Part shown: in pieces, positions 30,072 through 37,299 of the stretch
How positions within the stretch are numbered: the first letter of the stretch is position 1
How the letters are laid out: each line of letters opens with the position of its first letter
NCBI RefSeq assembly: GCF_014201655.1
Contig: NZ_JACHEX010000001.1
Coordinates: 248,001-312,000 of the forward strand
Length of the DNA stretch: 64,000 bases
Source: Thermosipho japonicus
GTDB lineage: Bacteria; Thermotogota; Thermotogae; Thermotogales; Fervidobacteriaceae
Direction: 5' to 3'
Position numbers and translations under genes: made by a program
Notes under the pieces: model-generated
What the model saw: the letters and a program-made list of their open reading frames with translations, nothing else
What the model was told of the DNA's origin: nothing
Database searches by the model: none

Positions 30072-30332
30072 TTGAATTTAAAAAACAAAAATGTTTACTA
30101 TAGCATCGCTGAAGCAAAAGCAAAATTTTCAAAAGTAATAGATGAATCTCGTGAAAATAATGTAATTATAACTAAAAATGGAAAACCTGTTTCTGTAATC
30201 ATAGACTTTGATAAATTTGAAAAGATAGTAAATTTCTTAGAAAATGTATGGGAATTATACTTACTTGAAATAGGTGATCCCTCAAAATTTAAAGATTTAA
30301 ATATAAATGATCTTTTTTCTGATAATGATTAG
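30072..30332 (+). CDS. Phd/YefM-family antitoxin-like protein without adjacent toxin
   Basis: This 86-residue protein has the Phd/YefM N-terminal fold: YSIAEAKAKFSKVIDES, then VIITKNGKPVSVIIDFDKFEKI. The C-terminal part that normally wraps a toxin is short and acidic. The start is TTG 30072, 6 bases after AGGAGGGG; earlier in-frame starts lie in the operator region of the neighbouring operon. No toxin (YoeB, Doc or PIN type) is encoded next to it; the next gene is an ABC ATPase 12 bases downstream. It may be an orphan antitoxin now acting as a regulator of itself and the ATPase gene. Confidence 0.8.
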   Translation: MNLKNKNVYYSIAEAKAKFSKVIDESRENNVIITKNGKPVSVIIDFDKFEKIVNFLENVWELYLLEIGDPSKFKDLNINDLFSDND

Positions 30333-30344
30333 GAGGTGTAAAAG

Positions 30345-31448
30345 ATGGCAAAAGTTGAGTTAGAACACGTATGGAAGATCTATGATGGCAAGGTAGAAGC
30401 TGTAAAGGATGCAACATTCACAATAGAAGACAAGGAATTTGTAGTGCTTCTAGGTCCATCTGGTTGTGGAAAAACTACCACTTTGAGAATGATTGCAGGG
30501 CTTGAAGAAATTACAAAAGGTACATTAAAAATTGATGGTAAAGTTATGAATGATGTCGAACCAAAAGACAGAGATATTGCTATGGTTTTCCAAAATTATG
30601 CACTTTACCCACACATGACAGTATATGACAATATGGCATTTGGTTTAAAGCTAAGAAAAGTTCCTAAAGATGAAATTGATAGAAGAGTAAAAGAAGCTGC
30701 AAAAATTTTGGGAATTGAAGAATATCTTGATAGGAAACCAAGGCAACTTTCTGGTGGTCAAAGACAAAGAGTTGCTGTTGGTAGGGCTATAGTAAGAAAT
30801 CCAAAAGTTTTCTTATTTGACGAACCTCTATCTAACCTTGATGCAAAATTGAGAACTCAAATGAGATCCGAATTAAAAAAACTGCACCATAGACTCGAAG
30901 CAACTATTGTTTACGTTACTCACGACCAAATTGAAGCTATGACAATGGCTGACAAAATTATAGTTATGAAAGATGGAGTAATTCAACAAATAGGCTCACC
31001 ACACGAAATTTACAACAAGCCAGCAAACACATTTGTCGCTGGATTTATCGGTAGCCCTGCTATGAATTTTGTTAATGCAAAAATTATTAGAGAAAATGGC
31101 CTATGGATTAAATCAAGCGGATTAAAACTCAAAGTACCATCTCAATTTGAAGAAACACTTGAAAAATATATCGATAAAGACATTATCTTTGGAATTAGAC
31201 CTGAAAATATTTATGATAAGATGTTTGCTATGCTACCAAAAGAAGGAGAAAATACTGCACGGGCAAAAGTTGACGTAGTAGAACCACTTGGTAGTGAAAC
31301 CATACTCCATGTTGTAGTAGGGGAAGATAAGTTGGTTGCAGTTGTTGATCCTAAAACTGAGGCAAAAGAAGAACAAGAAATTGACTTGGTATTTGACATG
31401 AATACAATGCATTTATTTGATAAAGAAACAGGTAAAGCAATATTATAA
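30345..31448 (+). CDS. Sugar ABC transporter ATPase, MsmK/UgpC/MalK type
   Basis: This 367-residue protein has Walker A GPSGCGKTT (near 38-46), Q-loop FQNYALYPHMTV, signature LSGGQRQRVA, Walker B VFLFDEP and the switch His in THDQ. The C-terminal OB-type regulatory domain (about 240-367) is of the MalK class. Such ATPases energise uptake of sugars or oligosaccharides. No permease or binding protein is adjacent, so it is probably a shared ATPase serving several transporters, as MsmK does elsewhere. AGGAGGTG precedes ATG 30345. Confidence 0.93.
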   Translation: MAKVELEHVWKIYDGKVEAVKDATFTIEDKEFVVLLGPSGCGKTTTLRMIAGLEEITKGTLKIDGKVMNDVEPKDRDIAMVFQNYALYPHMTVYDNMAFGLKLRKVPKDEIDRRVKEAAKILGIEEYLDRKPRQLSGGQRQRVAVGRAIVRNPKVFLFDEPLSNLDAKLRTQMRSELKKLHHRLEATIVYVTHDQIEAMTMADKIIVMKDGVIQQIGSPHEIYNKPANTFVAGFIGSPAMNFVNAKIIRENGLWIKSSGLKLKVPSQFEETLEKYIDKDIIFGIRPENIYDKMFAMLPKEGENTARAKVDVVEPLGSETILHVVVGEDKLVAVVDPKTEAKEEQEIDLVFDMNTMHLFDKETGKAIL

Positions 31449-31465
31449 TAACTAATCAACCATAA

Positions 31466-31496
31466 AAATCCCCGGTGTTAAAACCGGGGATTTTGT
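31466..31496. terminator. Terminator between the ABC ATPase gene and purB
   Basis: Arms AAAATCCCCGG / CCGGGGATTTT with an 8-base loop lie between two converging genes and can act in both directions. Confidence 0.92.
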
Positions 31497-32773
31497 TATT
31501 TAAATCTTTCATAAATTACATCTATATTCCTCAAATAATACTCAGGATTAAATATTTCATTAATTTCTTCCTGGGAAAATTTAAAATAGTTTTTTACTTC
31601 ATCTTTAAATGAACTTTTATTTTCCCAACATTTTAATGCTATTTTTTGCACCTCTTTATATGCTTCTTCTCTTGTATAACCCTTTTCTACTAATTTCAAA
31701 AGAACTCTCTGTGAATAAACTAATCCTTTTGTCTTATCTATATTCCTAACTACATTGTCTTCAAAAACTGTTAAATTTTCAATTAGATAAGTTGCCTTTT
31801 TTATCATATAAAACAAGGTCATTGTAATATCTGGAAACATGTATCTTTCAACAGATGAGTGAGAAATATCTCTCTCATGCCATAGCACAATATTTTCCAA
31901 TGCACTATTTACATAACTTCTAATCACCCTTGACATCCCCGTAAGCCTTTCACAGAGTATTGGATTCTTCTTATGCGGCATAGCTGATGAGCCTCTCTGA
32001 CCTTTTTTGAACGGTTCTTGTACCTCCAATGTTTCTGTCTTTTGTAAATGTCTAATTTCCACCGCTATTCTTTCTATAGCACTCGCAATTAATGCAAATA
32101 CATTTATTAAATTTGCATGAATATCTCTTGGAATTACTTGAGTTGCTACTTTAACAGGCTTTAGAGAAAGATAAGAAAGTGCAAGTTTTTCAACCTGTGG
32201 ATCAATATTTGCATAATTTCCTACAGCACCTGATAATTTACCTACGGAAATTTCATCCATAGCACTTTTTAGTCTTTCTATATTTCTTTCAATCTCTGCT
32301 GCCCAGGTGAGATATTTTAAACCAAAAGAAGTTGGTTCAGCATGAACTCCATGAGTTCTTCCTATTGTTGGCAACTTTTTATATTCAAATGCTTTCTTTA
32401 ATAAAACTTCACGCAGTTTTTCAAGTTCATCGTATATATATCTTGTAGCCCTTAAAAGTGCTAAACTATTTGCAGTATCCACTACATCTGACGATGTAAG
32501 TCCAAAATGAAAATACCTTGATTCATCCCCCATTTTTGATGTTGCAACTTTAATAAAAGCTATTACATCATGATCAACTACCTTTTCAGTTTCAAGTATT
32601 TCTTCTACATTTAGATATGAATTTTTTTTTGCTCTTTCATATGTTCCTTTTGGTGCTACCTCAAGCTCCTCATATGCTCTAATAACAGCAAGTTCAACCT
32701 CGAGCCATCTTTTATACTGACTTTCCAACGTCCAATGACTTTTAAGTGGCTCTAGCGCGTATCTTTCAACCAT
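31496..32773 (-). CDS. purB: Adenylosuccinate lyase
   Basis: This 425-residue member of the fumarase/aspartase superfamily has the signature SSAMPHKKNPILCE, the TSSDVVDTA region and the GRTHGVHAEP motif. It splits fumarate from SAICAR and adenylosuccinate in purine synthesis. ATG 32773 is chosen since GGGGGTG lies 5 bases upstream and the length matches Thermotoga PurB; an upstream extension lacks a ribosome site. It is a single gene ending at the shared terminator. Confidence 0.95.
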   Translation of the reverse strand: MVERYALEPLKSHWTLESQYKRWLEVELAVIRAYEELEVAPKGTYERAKKNSYLNVEEILETEKVVDHDVIAFIKVATSKMGDESRYFHFGLTSSDVVDTANSLALLRATRYIYDELEKLREVLLKKAFEYKKLPTIGRTHGVHAEPTSFGLKYLTWAAEIERNIERLKSAMDEISVGKLSGAVGNYANIDPQVEKLALSYLSLKPVKVATQVIPRDIHANLINVFALIASAIERIAVEIRHLQKTETLEVQEPFKKGQRGSSAMPHKKNPILCERLTGMSRVIRSYVNSALENIVLWHERDISHSSVERYMFPDITMTLFYMIKKATYLIENLTVFEDNVVRNIDKTKGLVYSQRVLLKLVEKGYTREEAYKEVQKIALKCWENKSSFKDEVKNYFKFSQEEINEIFNPEYYLRNIDVIYERFK

Positions 32774-32850
32774 TTTTTCACCCCCACACAGCATTTTACA
32801 CCTAAAGTATACCATTCAAATTCAAAAAAAATGAAAAATGGAAGTTAACC

Positions 32851-32906
32851 TTTACAAAAATTATTGTTTAGTATATAATATATATGCACAATTATACATA
32901 TATACA
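32851..32906 (+). promoter_or_regulatory. Promoter and probable metal-responsive operator of the arsR-cdf operon
   Basis: TTTACA (32851-32856), 17 bases, then TATAAT (32874-32879) form a good promoter. An imperfect dyad with arms of the type ATATATG / CATATAT (about 32879-32903) begins at the -10 box and covers the likely transcription start, the usual site for an ArsR/SmtB operator. Confidence 0.7.
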
Positions 32907-32933
32907 ATTAATTATAACTAAAGGAGGAGTTCT

Positions 32934-33236
32934 ATGGATGAATCTATATACCAACTTTCTGAGTTTTTTAAAATTTTATCTGACCAAACAAGATTAAAAA
33001 TCTTGATTGCGCTTTCAAAAAAAGAATGTAGTGTTTCAGAACTTCAAGAACTTTTGAACACTACACAATCTACAGTTTCTCATCAATTACGTATTTTAAG
33101 ACAAACCAACCTAATAAAATATTCTAAAGTCGGAAGAAGAGTATACTACAAACTTTATGATGAGCATGTAAAAACAATCATAAATTTTGCACTTGAACAT
33201 CTTGAAGAATTTAGAGGAGGTAGCAAGAATGCATAG
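32934..33236 (+). CDS. ArsR/SmtB-family metal sensor, CzrA-like
   Basis: This 100-residue winged-helix repressor has CSVSELQELLNTTQSTVSHQLRILR as recognition region (described in two parts: CSVSELQELL, then TQSTVSHQL). The last helix carries D-x-H-V-(x)10-H (DEHVKTIIN then FALEH), the alpha-5 zinc site of CzrA/SmtB. It should release its operator when Zn or Co binds and so switch on the exporter gene that overlaps its last 8 bases. GGAGGAG precedes ATG 32934. The lone Cys (C32) is not a full ArsR arsenic site. Confidence 0.9.
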   Translation: MDESIYQLSEFFKILSDQTRLKILIALSKKECSVSELQELLNTTQSTVSHQLRILRQTNLIKYSKVGRRVYYKLYDEHVKTIINFALEHLEEFRGGSKNA

Positions 33237-34119
33237 TCATGACCATCATGAAAATTCAGACATTGTTGGAGTAAAATTACTATTTTCCGTTTTCTTTAAT
33301 CTTGCAATTACACTATCGGAAATAATAGGAGGAATAATCTCAGGAAGTCTTGCTCTTGTTTCAGATGCATTACATAATTTAAGTGATACAGGCGCGCTTT
33401 TAACAAGTTACTTTGCAAGGAAAATTTCTAAAAAACCAAGAGATTTAAAATTTACATATGGTTATAAACGTGCTGAAACTATCGCAGCAATAATTAATAC
33501 AACTGTGCTTCTTGCCATTTCCTTTTCATTGATTGTCGAAGGTATTAGAAAAATTATTCAACCTACTGAAATTAATACTGGCATAATGCTTATTATTGCA
33601 TACATTGGGCTTGTCGGAAACTTGCTTACTGCGATCTTACTCTTTTCACATAGTAAAGAAAACCTAAATTTAAAATCTTCTTTTCTCCATATTTTAAGTG
33701 ATCTATTATCATCAATTGCCATAATAATAACTGGTCATATAATGCAATTTTACAATTTATACATTTTAGATCCTATAATAACTTTCTTAATCTCTGCTTA
33801 TATAATTATTGAATCAATTCACATTTTAAAAGATGCTATAACAATAACTATGCAGGCTGTGCCTGATGGTGTTAACCTTGAAAATATTAAAGATAAAATT
33901 GAATCTTTGCCATTCGTCAAAGATATGCATCATACTCATATATGGTCTCTTGACGGTAATAATCTTTTTATTGAATCTCACATAAAAGTTGTAGGAAAAG
34001 ACTATGATAAATACTTAAAAGAGGTTAAAGATATTCTAAATAAAAATGGGATTTCACATTCTACAATACAAATAGAATCTGAATATTGTGACGATATCTG
34101 TATTGAAGAAAAAGATTAA
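33229..34119 (+). CDS. Cation diffusion facilitator metal exporter (ZitB/CzcD-like)
   Basis: This 296-residue protein has a His-rich N-terminus (HSHDHHEN), six hydrophobic helices with the paired metal-site motifs SDALHNLSD (helix 2) and LHILSD (helix 5), and a cytoplasmic C-terminal domain (MHHTHIWSLDGNN). It exports zinc or similar divalent ions in exchange for protons. ATG 33229 follows GGAGG, and the gene is co-translated with the sensor. The next feature is the tRNA-Pro promoter inside its 3' end. Confidence 0.93.
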   Translation: MHSHDHHENSDIVGVKLLFSVFFNLAITLSEIIGGIISGSLALVSDALHNLSDTGALLTSYFARKISKKPRDLKFTYGYKRAETIAAIINTTVLLAISFSLIVEGIRKIIQPTEINTGIMLIIAYIGLVGNLLTAILLFSHSKENLNLKSSFLHILSDLLSSIAIIITGHIMQFYNLYILDPIITFLISAYIIIESIHILKDAITITMQAVPDGVNLENIKDKIESLPFVKDMHHTHIWSLDGNNLFIESHIKVVGKDYDKYLKEVKDILNKNGISHSTIQIESEYCDDICIEEKD

Positions 34120-34131
34120 CTATGTTAAAAT
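34103..34131 (+). promoter_or_regulatory. Promoter of the tRNA-Pro gene
   Basis: TTGAAG (34103-34108) and TAAAAT (34126-34131) are 17 bases apart, and the tRNA begins 12 bases after the -10. The -35 lies inside the end of the metal exporter gene. Confidence 0.7.
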
Positions 34132-34143
34132 ATCAAATAGAAT

Positions 34144-34220
34144 CTGGGCGTAGTTCAGTTGGCTAGAACGCCAGAATCGGGATCTGGAGGTCGTGGGTTC
34201 AAGTCCCACCGCCCAGACCA
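34144..34220 (+). tRNA. tRNA-Pro (anticodon CGG), CCA encoded
   Basis: All parts of a cloverleaf can be drawn. The acceptor stem is CTGGGCG / CGCCCAG, the D-stem GTTC / GAAC, the anticodon stem CCAGA / TCTGG with loop ATCGGGA, and the T-stem GTGGG / CCCAC with loop TTCAAGT. Discriminator A and CCA follow. Position 33 is T and the anticodon is CGG, reading CCG proline codons. The prophage begins immediately downstream, so the 3' half is the likely attachment site. Confidence 0.96.
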
Positions 34221-34308
34221 TCATTGTAAACCACGGGGTTGCAAGAAAACACGTTTTTATGGTACTTTAAGTACGTTACGATTGTGTAAATTAAGGCAGA
34301 CCAAAAAA
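34185..34308. other. Probable prophage left attachment region (attL)
   Basis: Host genes end at the tRNA, and the first minus-strand phage terminator lies 90 bases further on. Phage integrases commonly use tRNA 3' ends and restore them. The gap holds no gene; it contains the dyad GTAC-N5-GTAC and short repeats that could be integrase arm sites. The matching right copy and the integrase gene must lie beyond the window, so the core cannot be delimited. Confidence 0.55.
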
Positions 34309-34332
34309 TGCCCCCTTTTATAGGGGGCTAAT
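34306..34332 (-). terminator. Terminator at the end of the phage late operon
   Basis: On the minus strand GCCCCCT-ATAA-AGGGGGC is followed by ATTTTTTGG. It ends transcription after the lysis genes, before the tRNA. Confidence 0.9.
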
Positions 34333-34354
34333 GTTTTATCTATTTAGAGAGGGG

Positions 34355-34831
34355 TTATTTGTCAATTTTTCTATTCCTAAAATACGTATACCACCACATA
34401 ACATCCAGAAGGTGATCTCTTGTTTCTTTTGGAATATATTCATCTATGAACCTATTATCAGGTTTTGTATTTCTCAACCATTGATTGACCATTCCAATAC
34501 CAAAGTTGTATGCCATGATTGCAAAGTTAACAGAAAACGGATTGTAAGGATATTTGGTTATGAAGTAGTCAATTAATCTTTTTAAATACAACACACCAAT
34601 TGATATGTTGTGGTATGGATTAAACATATCATCCCAAGTTAAATTTAATCTATATAAATCGTTTATTTCCTTCAGAGCAATTTTAGAAATTTGCATAAGT
34701 CCGCGTGCATAATAACTTTCTGCGTCTGTATTTCCTCCGCTTTCAGTCATGATAATGGCTTTTACTAAATCTGGATCTACATTATTTGCTATACATGTTT
34801 CTTCAATATACTCTTCAATTTTTTCATCCAC
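34355..34831 (-). CDS. Phage lytic transglycosylase (endolysin)
   Basis: This 158-residue protein has an SLT/lysozyme-like domain with the catalytic Glu in IMTESGGN (near residue 30), then ARGLMQIS and the C-terminal IMAYNFGIG. These are the hallmarks of soluble lytic transglycosylases, which cleave peptidoglycan. It lacks a signal peptide, so it needs a holin for release; two candidates are encoded just upstream. It is the last gene of the late operon. Confidence 0.9.
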   Translation of the reverse strand: MDEKIEEYIEETCIANNVDPDLVKAIIMTESGGNTDAESYYARGLMQISKIALKEINDLYRLNLTWDDMFNPYHNISIGVLYLKRLIDYFITKYPYNPFSVNFAIMAYNFGIGMVNQWLRNTKPDNRFIDEYIPKETRDHLLDVMWWYTYFRNRKIDK

Positions 34832-34835
34832 TATT

Positions 34836-35117
34836 TCACCTCCAGAAAAAACGGCCAGCTAAAGCACCAGTAACCAAAGATAATATTACAGAGACAGCAA
34901 ATGCGAGAGCCCTTTTCCCTGCAAGTTTTGCGTATGCGTCTATTGCTATTTCTTCAATATAGCCGGACATTGTTTTAATTTTGTTTTCTATGCGTTTATC
35001 TAAATATCCATTTAGCATTTTCTTTATATCTTTAATATCACTTTTCATTTCCTGAATATCTTCTTTAACACCTTTTATTTCAACGTCATGTTCAATTATT
35101 TTTTCTTCAATTCCCAT
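34836..35117 (-). CDS. Putative holin-associated membrane protein, XhlA-like
   Basis: This 93-residue protein has an N-terminal coiled coil (EEKIIEHDVEIKGVKEDIQ), a basic middle and one C-terminal membrane helix (ALAFAVSVILSLVTGALAG). The layout resembles XhlA-type hemolysin/holin partners. The start at ATG 35117 uses GGTGAT as ribosome site. It overlaps the upstream holin candidate by 11 bases and is 4 bases from the endolysin. A lysis role is inferred from position and topology. Confidence 0.65.
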   Translation of the reverse strand: MGIEEKIIEHDVEIKGVKEDIQEMKSDIKDIKKMLNGYLDKRIENKIKTMSGYIEEIAIDAYAKLAGKRALAFAVSVILSLVTGALAGRFFWR

Positions 35118-35298
35118 TGTTATCACCACTTTTGTTTACAAATTTTGTTAAAACATTAGCACTTGAGTAGATCCCAAATAAGGTTAAAACAGATTGTGTA
35201 TAATTGTCAGTATCTAATTTTCCAAACCAAAGCAATACAGTAAATACTAATATTAATGCTAAGGCAAGCCAAAGTTTTCTGCTGGATAGTTTATTCAC
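35107..35298 (-). CDS. Putative small holin
   Basis: This 63-residue protein starts at GTG 35298 behind AAGGGAGGGAG. It has one clear membrane helix (LWLALALILVFTVLLWF), a second weaker hydrophobic stretch (SVLTLFGIYSSANVL) and a charged tail. The size, hairpin topology and position directly before endolysin genes fit a holin that opens the membrane for the transglycosylase. There is no sequence signature for a named family. Confidence 0.6.
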   Translation of the reverse strand: MNKLSSRKLWLALALILVFTVLLWFGKLDTDNYTQSVLTLFGIYSSANVLTKFVNKSGDNNGN

Positions 35299-35314
35299 AA
35301 TGCTCCCTCCCTTC

Positions 35315-35704
35315 TTACTTGATAAATAGATAGATAGTTGAGCCGATTGCAATTGTTGCAACGACCGTCCACACAAGTTTTTTAGCTTTTTCTGTTTCTA
35401 ATTCTTTCTGAAGTTTGTTATTTTCTTCTTCTAAAGTTTTTACTTGTTGCTCTAAATTGAGTATTTGCTTTTCTAAATTTGCTATTTGTGCCTTAAGATT
35501 TTCAATTTGTTTTAAGTAATTTGCATTTAATTCTTGTAGCTGTTTTATGTAGTTTGCTAATTCAATTACAGAGTCTTCGGTTAAATAAAATTTCCCATCA
35601 GGAGATTGTTGAATAAAGTTATAATTATTTGTTTCGTTTGCGAAAAGTATCATTGAGAAACCTAACAGCGTCATCAGGATTATCAAAATACTTTTTCTTC
35701 TCAA
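35315..35704 (-). CDS. Secreted/anchored coiled-coil lysis-cassette protein, possible spanin partner
   Basis: This 129-residue protein starts at TTG 35704. An N-terminal signal-like helix (ILIILMTLLGFSMILFA) is followed by a long coiled coil (about 45-105, Leu/Glu/Lys heptads), and a C-terminal helix (LVWTVVATIAIGSTIYLFI) would anchor it in a membrane. Its start lies 80 bases inside the preceding gene in another frame, as in nested Rz/Rz1 spanin pairs. There is no lipobox Cys. A role in disrupting the outer layer during lysis is only an inference. Confidence 0.55.
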   Translation of the reverse strand: MRRKSILIILMTLLGFSMILFANETNNYNFIQQSPDGKFYLTEDSVIELANYIKQLQELNANYLKQIENLKAQIANLEKQILNLEQQVKTLEEENNKLQKELETEKAKKLVWTVVATIAIGSTIYLFIK

Positions 35705-35903
35705 TTTCTTCCGCCTCCCTTTCTAACCTTTTCTGCTCTTTCTTAAGCTTTTCTTCTTCCTTTTGTAAATCTTTGCGTTGCTTCTTCATGAGTTCAACAT
35801 CTGGATTTTTCTTTCCTTTTCTAAAAGAAAGTCCTGCAACAAATGCAAGGACTGCCAAGATTAACCACCAGAAATTCTTTAAGAATTTAAATATTTTCTT
35901 CAC
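35625..35903 (-). CDS. Membrane-anchored coiled-coil protein, possible inner-membrane spanin
   Basis: This 92-residue protein has a short basic N-terminus, one membrane helix (FWWLILAVLAFVAGLSF) and a highly charged coiled coil rich in Lys, Glu and Arg (about 35-70). This is the shape of an i-spanin. Its 3' end overlaps the next lysis gene by 80 bases in a different frame. It follows the phosphoesterase gene by 4 bases. Confidence 0.6.
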   Translation of the reverse strand: MKKIFKFLKNFWWLILAVLAFVAGLSFRKGKKNPDVELMKKQRKDLQKEEEKLKKEQKRLEREAEEIEKKKYFDNPDDAVRFLNDTFRKRNK

Positions 35904-35907
35904 ATTC

Positions 35908-36687
35908 TCACCTCATTTCCACATGAATATCTTTAGAAATAGTTCCTCTATTTTTTACATGAAATCCAAGATTAAGTCTCATAATACCACCAGCACTGGG
36001 TTTCATAAACTTCCTACGTGCATATTTCTCAAAACCTAACCAGCTTGGAACCGTTATGATATAATAATCTTGCTCCAGAATTTTATTGTTTCTTGGATCT
36101 ATAAGCATTCTTTTTTGCTTAACTACAGATGGTTGATGAGTGTGTGCGGTAATATATATGTCAGCATTAGATATTACTTCAGAAATTCTTGCATTTGCTG
36201 TTATTTTTCCACCAATTGTTCGTGCAGATGAGTATCCGTGGCCTGCAACTATAAGAAATGGAACCCTTTTTTTAGAACCATAATTGACCTTTTTCAAAGC
36301 CACTTTGATTGTTGCCAGCTCTGATTCATAAGGAATTCCAAAGTCCTCACATAATAATTCAACAGGATCTAAACCAACAGCACGCTGAATTCTGGCCTCG
36401 TGATTTCCATTTACAACCACCAAAATTCTTTCCTTATACTTTCGTAGAAACTCGGCTAACAATCTTGTGGCACTCTGTGGATTTTCAATTTGTTCATATA
36501 CATTGCCTACGGAATCTTTTATTGCATAATCCAACATATCGCCTACTAAGATAAGTTTTGAATTTTTATCTATATCTAAGTATTCAACTAATTCATCAAA
36601 ACGACTTTCAGGACTACCAAGATGCAAATCAGCAATACCTACAATCGATACTGAATGTTCAAATTCATATTCAATAAGTTTTTGCAT
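35908..36687 (-). CDS. Phage calcineurin-like metallophosphoesterase
   Basis: This 259-residue protein has the five metal-site motifs of the calcineurin-like family in order: DLHLG (near 20), GDMLD, GNHE, a lone H in AGHG, and AHTH. It should bind two metal ions and hydrolyse phosphoesters, perhaps nucleic acid ends or nucleotides. Such genes are occasional in phage lysis/tail regions with no fixed role. It lies just after a terminator-like hairpin, behind AAAGGGGG, so its expression may depend on read-through. Confidence 0.85.
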   Translation of the reverse strand: MQKLIEYEFEHSVSIVGIADLHLGSPESRFDELVEYLDIDKNSKLILVGDMLDYAIKDSVGNVYEQIENPQSATRLLAEFLRKYKERILVVVNGNHEARIQRAVGLDPVELLCEDFGIPYESELATIKVALKKVNYGSKKRVPFLIVAGHGYSSARTIGGKITANARISEVISNADIYITAHTHQPSVVKQKRMLIDPRNNKILEQDYYIITVPSWLGFEKYARRKFMKPSAGGIMRLNLGFHVKNRGTISKDIHVEMR

Positions 36688-36705
36688 CTGAAACCCCCTT
36701 TCGGC

Positions 36706-36733
36706 ATAAAAAAAGCCCTCAAAAAGAGGGCTA
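36706..36733 (-). terminator. Terminator-like hairpin between tail tip and lysis modules
   Basis: On the minus strand GCCCTC / GAGGGC around AAAAA-type loop is followed by TTTTTTTATG. It lies directly upstream of the phosphoesterase gene with no room for a full promoter after it, so it may attenuate rather than end transcription. Confidence 0.75.
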
Positions 36734-36801
36734 AACTTCGCCGTTATGATAGGTTTTACCTATTCAGATATATAATTACATCTTGCCTTATGAAACATGC
36801 C

Positions 36802-36957
36802 TTAAAATCGATTTAAAAAGGACAATGTTATTCTATTTCTTTGGGAATCTCTATTCGAGATAGCTTTAAGTTTTGCTCCAACGGTGGTATCTCTGCTTGA
36901 TAGTAAAGTTCTAATATTTGTGGAATTATAGGTTTGTGCAACAGTGGAAAATATCAT
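36802..36957 (-). CDS. Small phage protein, unknown
   Basis: This 51-residue reading frame runs from ATG 36957 to TAA 36802. GGAGGTG lies 6 bases upstream of the start, an excellent ribosome site. The product is basic, rich in Ser, Thr, Asn and Arg, and has no membrane helix or recognised motif. It lies between the lipoprotein-like gene and the module-boundary hairpin. It is probably real; function unknown. Confidence 0.6.
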   Translation of the reverse strand: MIFSTVAQTYNSTNIRTLLSSRDTTVGAKLKAISNRDSQRNRITLSFLNRF

Positions 36958-36986
36958 TAATAACACCTCCGTTTTTTTATATAAAC

Positions 36987-37285
36987 TTACTTATTATAAA
37001 TCTTGTGGTCACCGTTTTTAAACCAGACTTCTATAAACCATTCGTTTTTTAGGTTTAGCAACGTTGCCGAATATATATTGTTAGCCCCTTGTATCATTTC
37101 TACACGTTCGCCTGTGGCAGCATCAACTAACATAACTATTTGTGGTTGGGCAGTTAAAGAAAATTGTATTTTCACAACGTTATCTTCAACAACGATACCA
37201 AAGGCTCTGTTGTCTTCTATTGTTGTGCAACCCACAAACATTAAAAAACTAATACAATACTCAACGCAATCATCAAATACTTCAT
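36987..37285 (-). pseudogene. Lipoprotein-like phage gene with a frame break at a T6 run
   Basis: The best start is ATG 37285, preceded by AGGGGTGAT. It encodes KYLMIALSIVLVF and then hits TAA directly after a run of six T. With one extra T (or a -1 slip) the frame continues as LMFVGCTTIEDN, giving a complete lipoprotein signal with lipobox FVGC. About 80 residues of beta-rich sequence follow, ending at 36987. The internal ATG 37241 has no ribosome site and would lose the signal. This could be a sequencing error, a real mutation, or slippage. An outer-membrane lipoprotein near the tail and lysis genes could be a superinfection or lysis factor. Confidence 0.65.
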
Positions 37286-37299
37286 AACATCACCCCTTT

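Noticed and set aside
30072-31448. Complete type II toxin-antitoxin module
   Set aside because: The gene after the antitoxin-like protein is a full-length ABC ATPase, not a toxin, and no small frame hides between them.
36987-37241. Independent 84-residue gene starting at ATG 37241
   Set aside because: It lacks a ribosome site and begins inside a lipoprotein signal that is complete in the combined frames.
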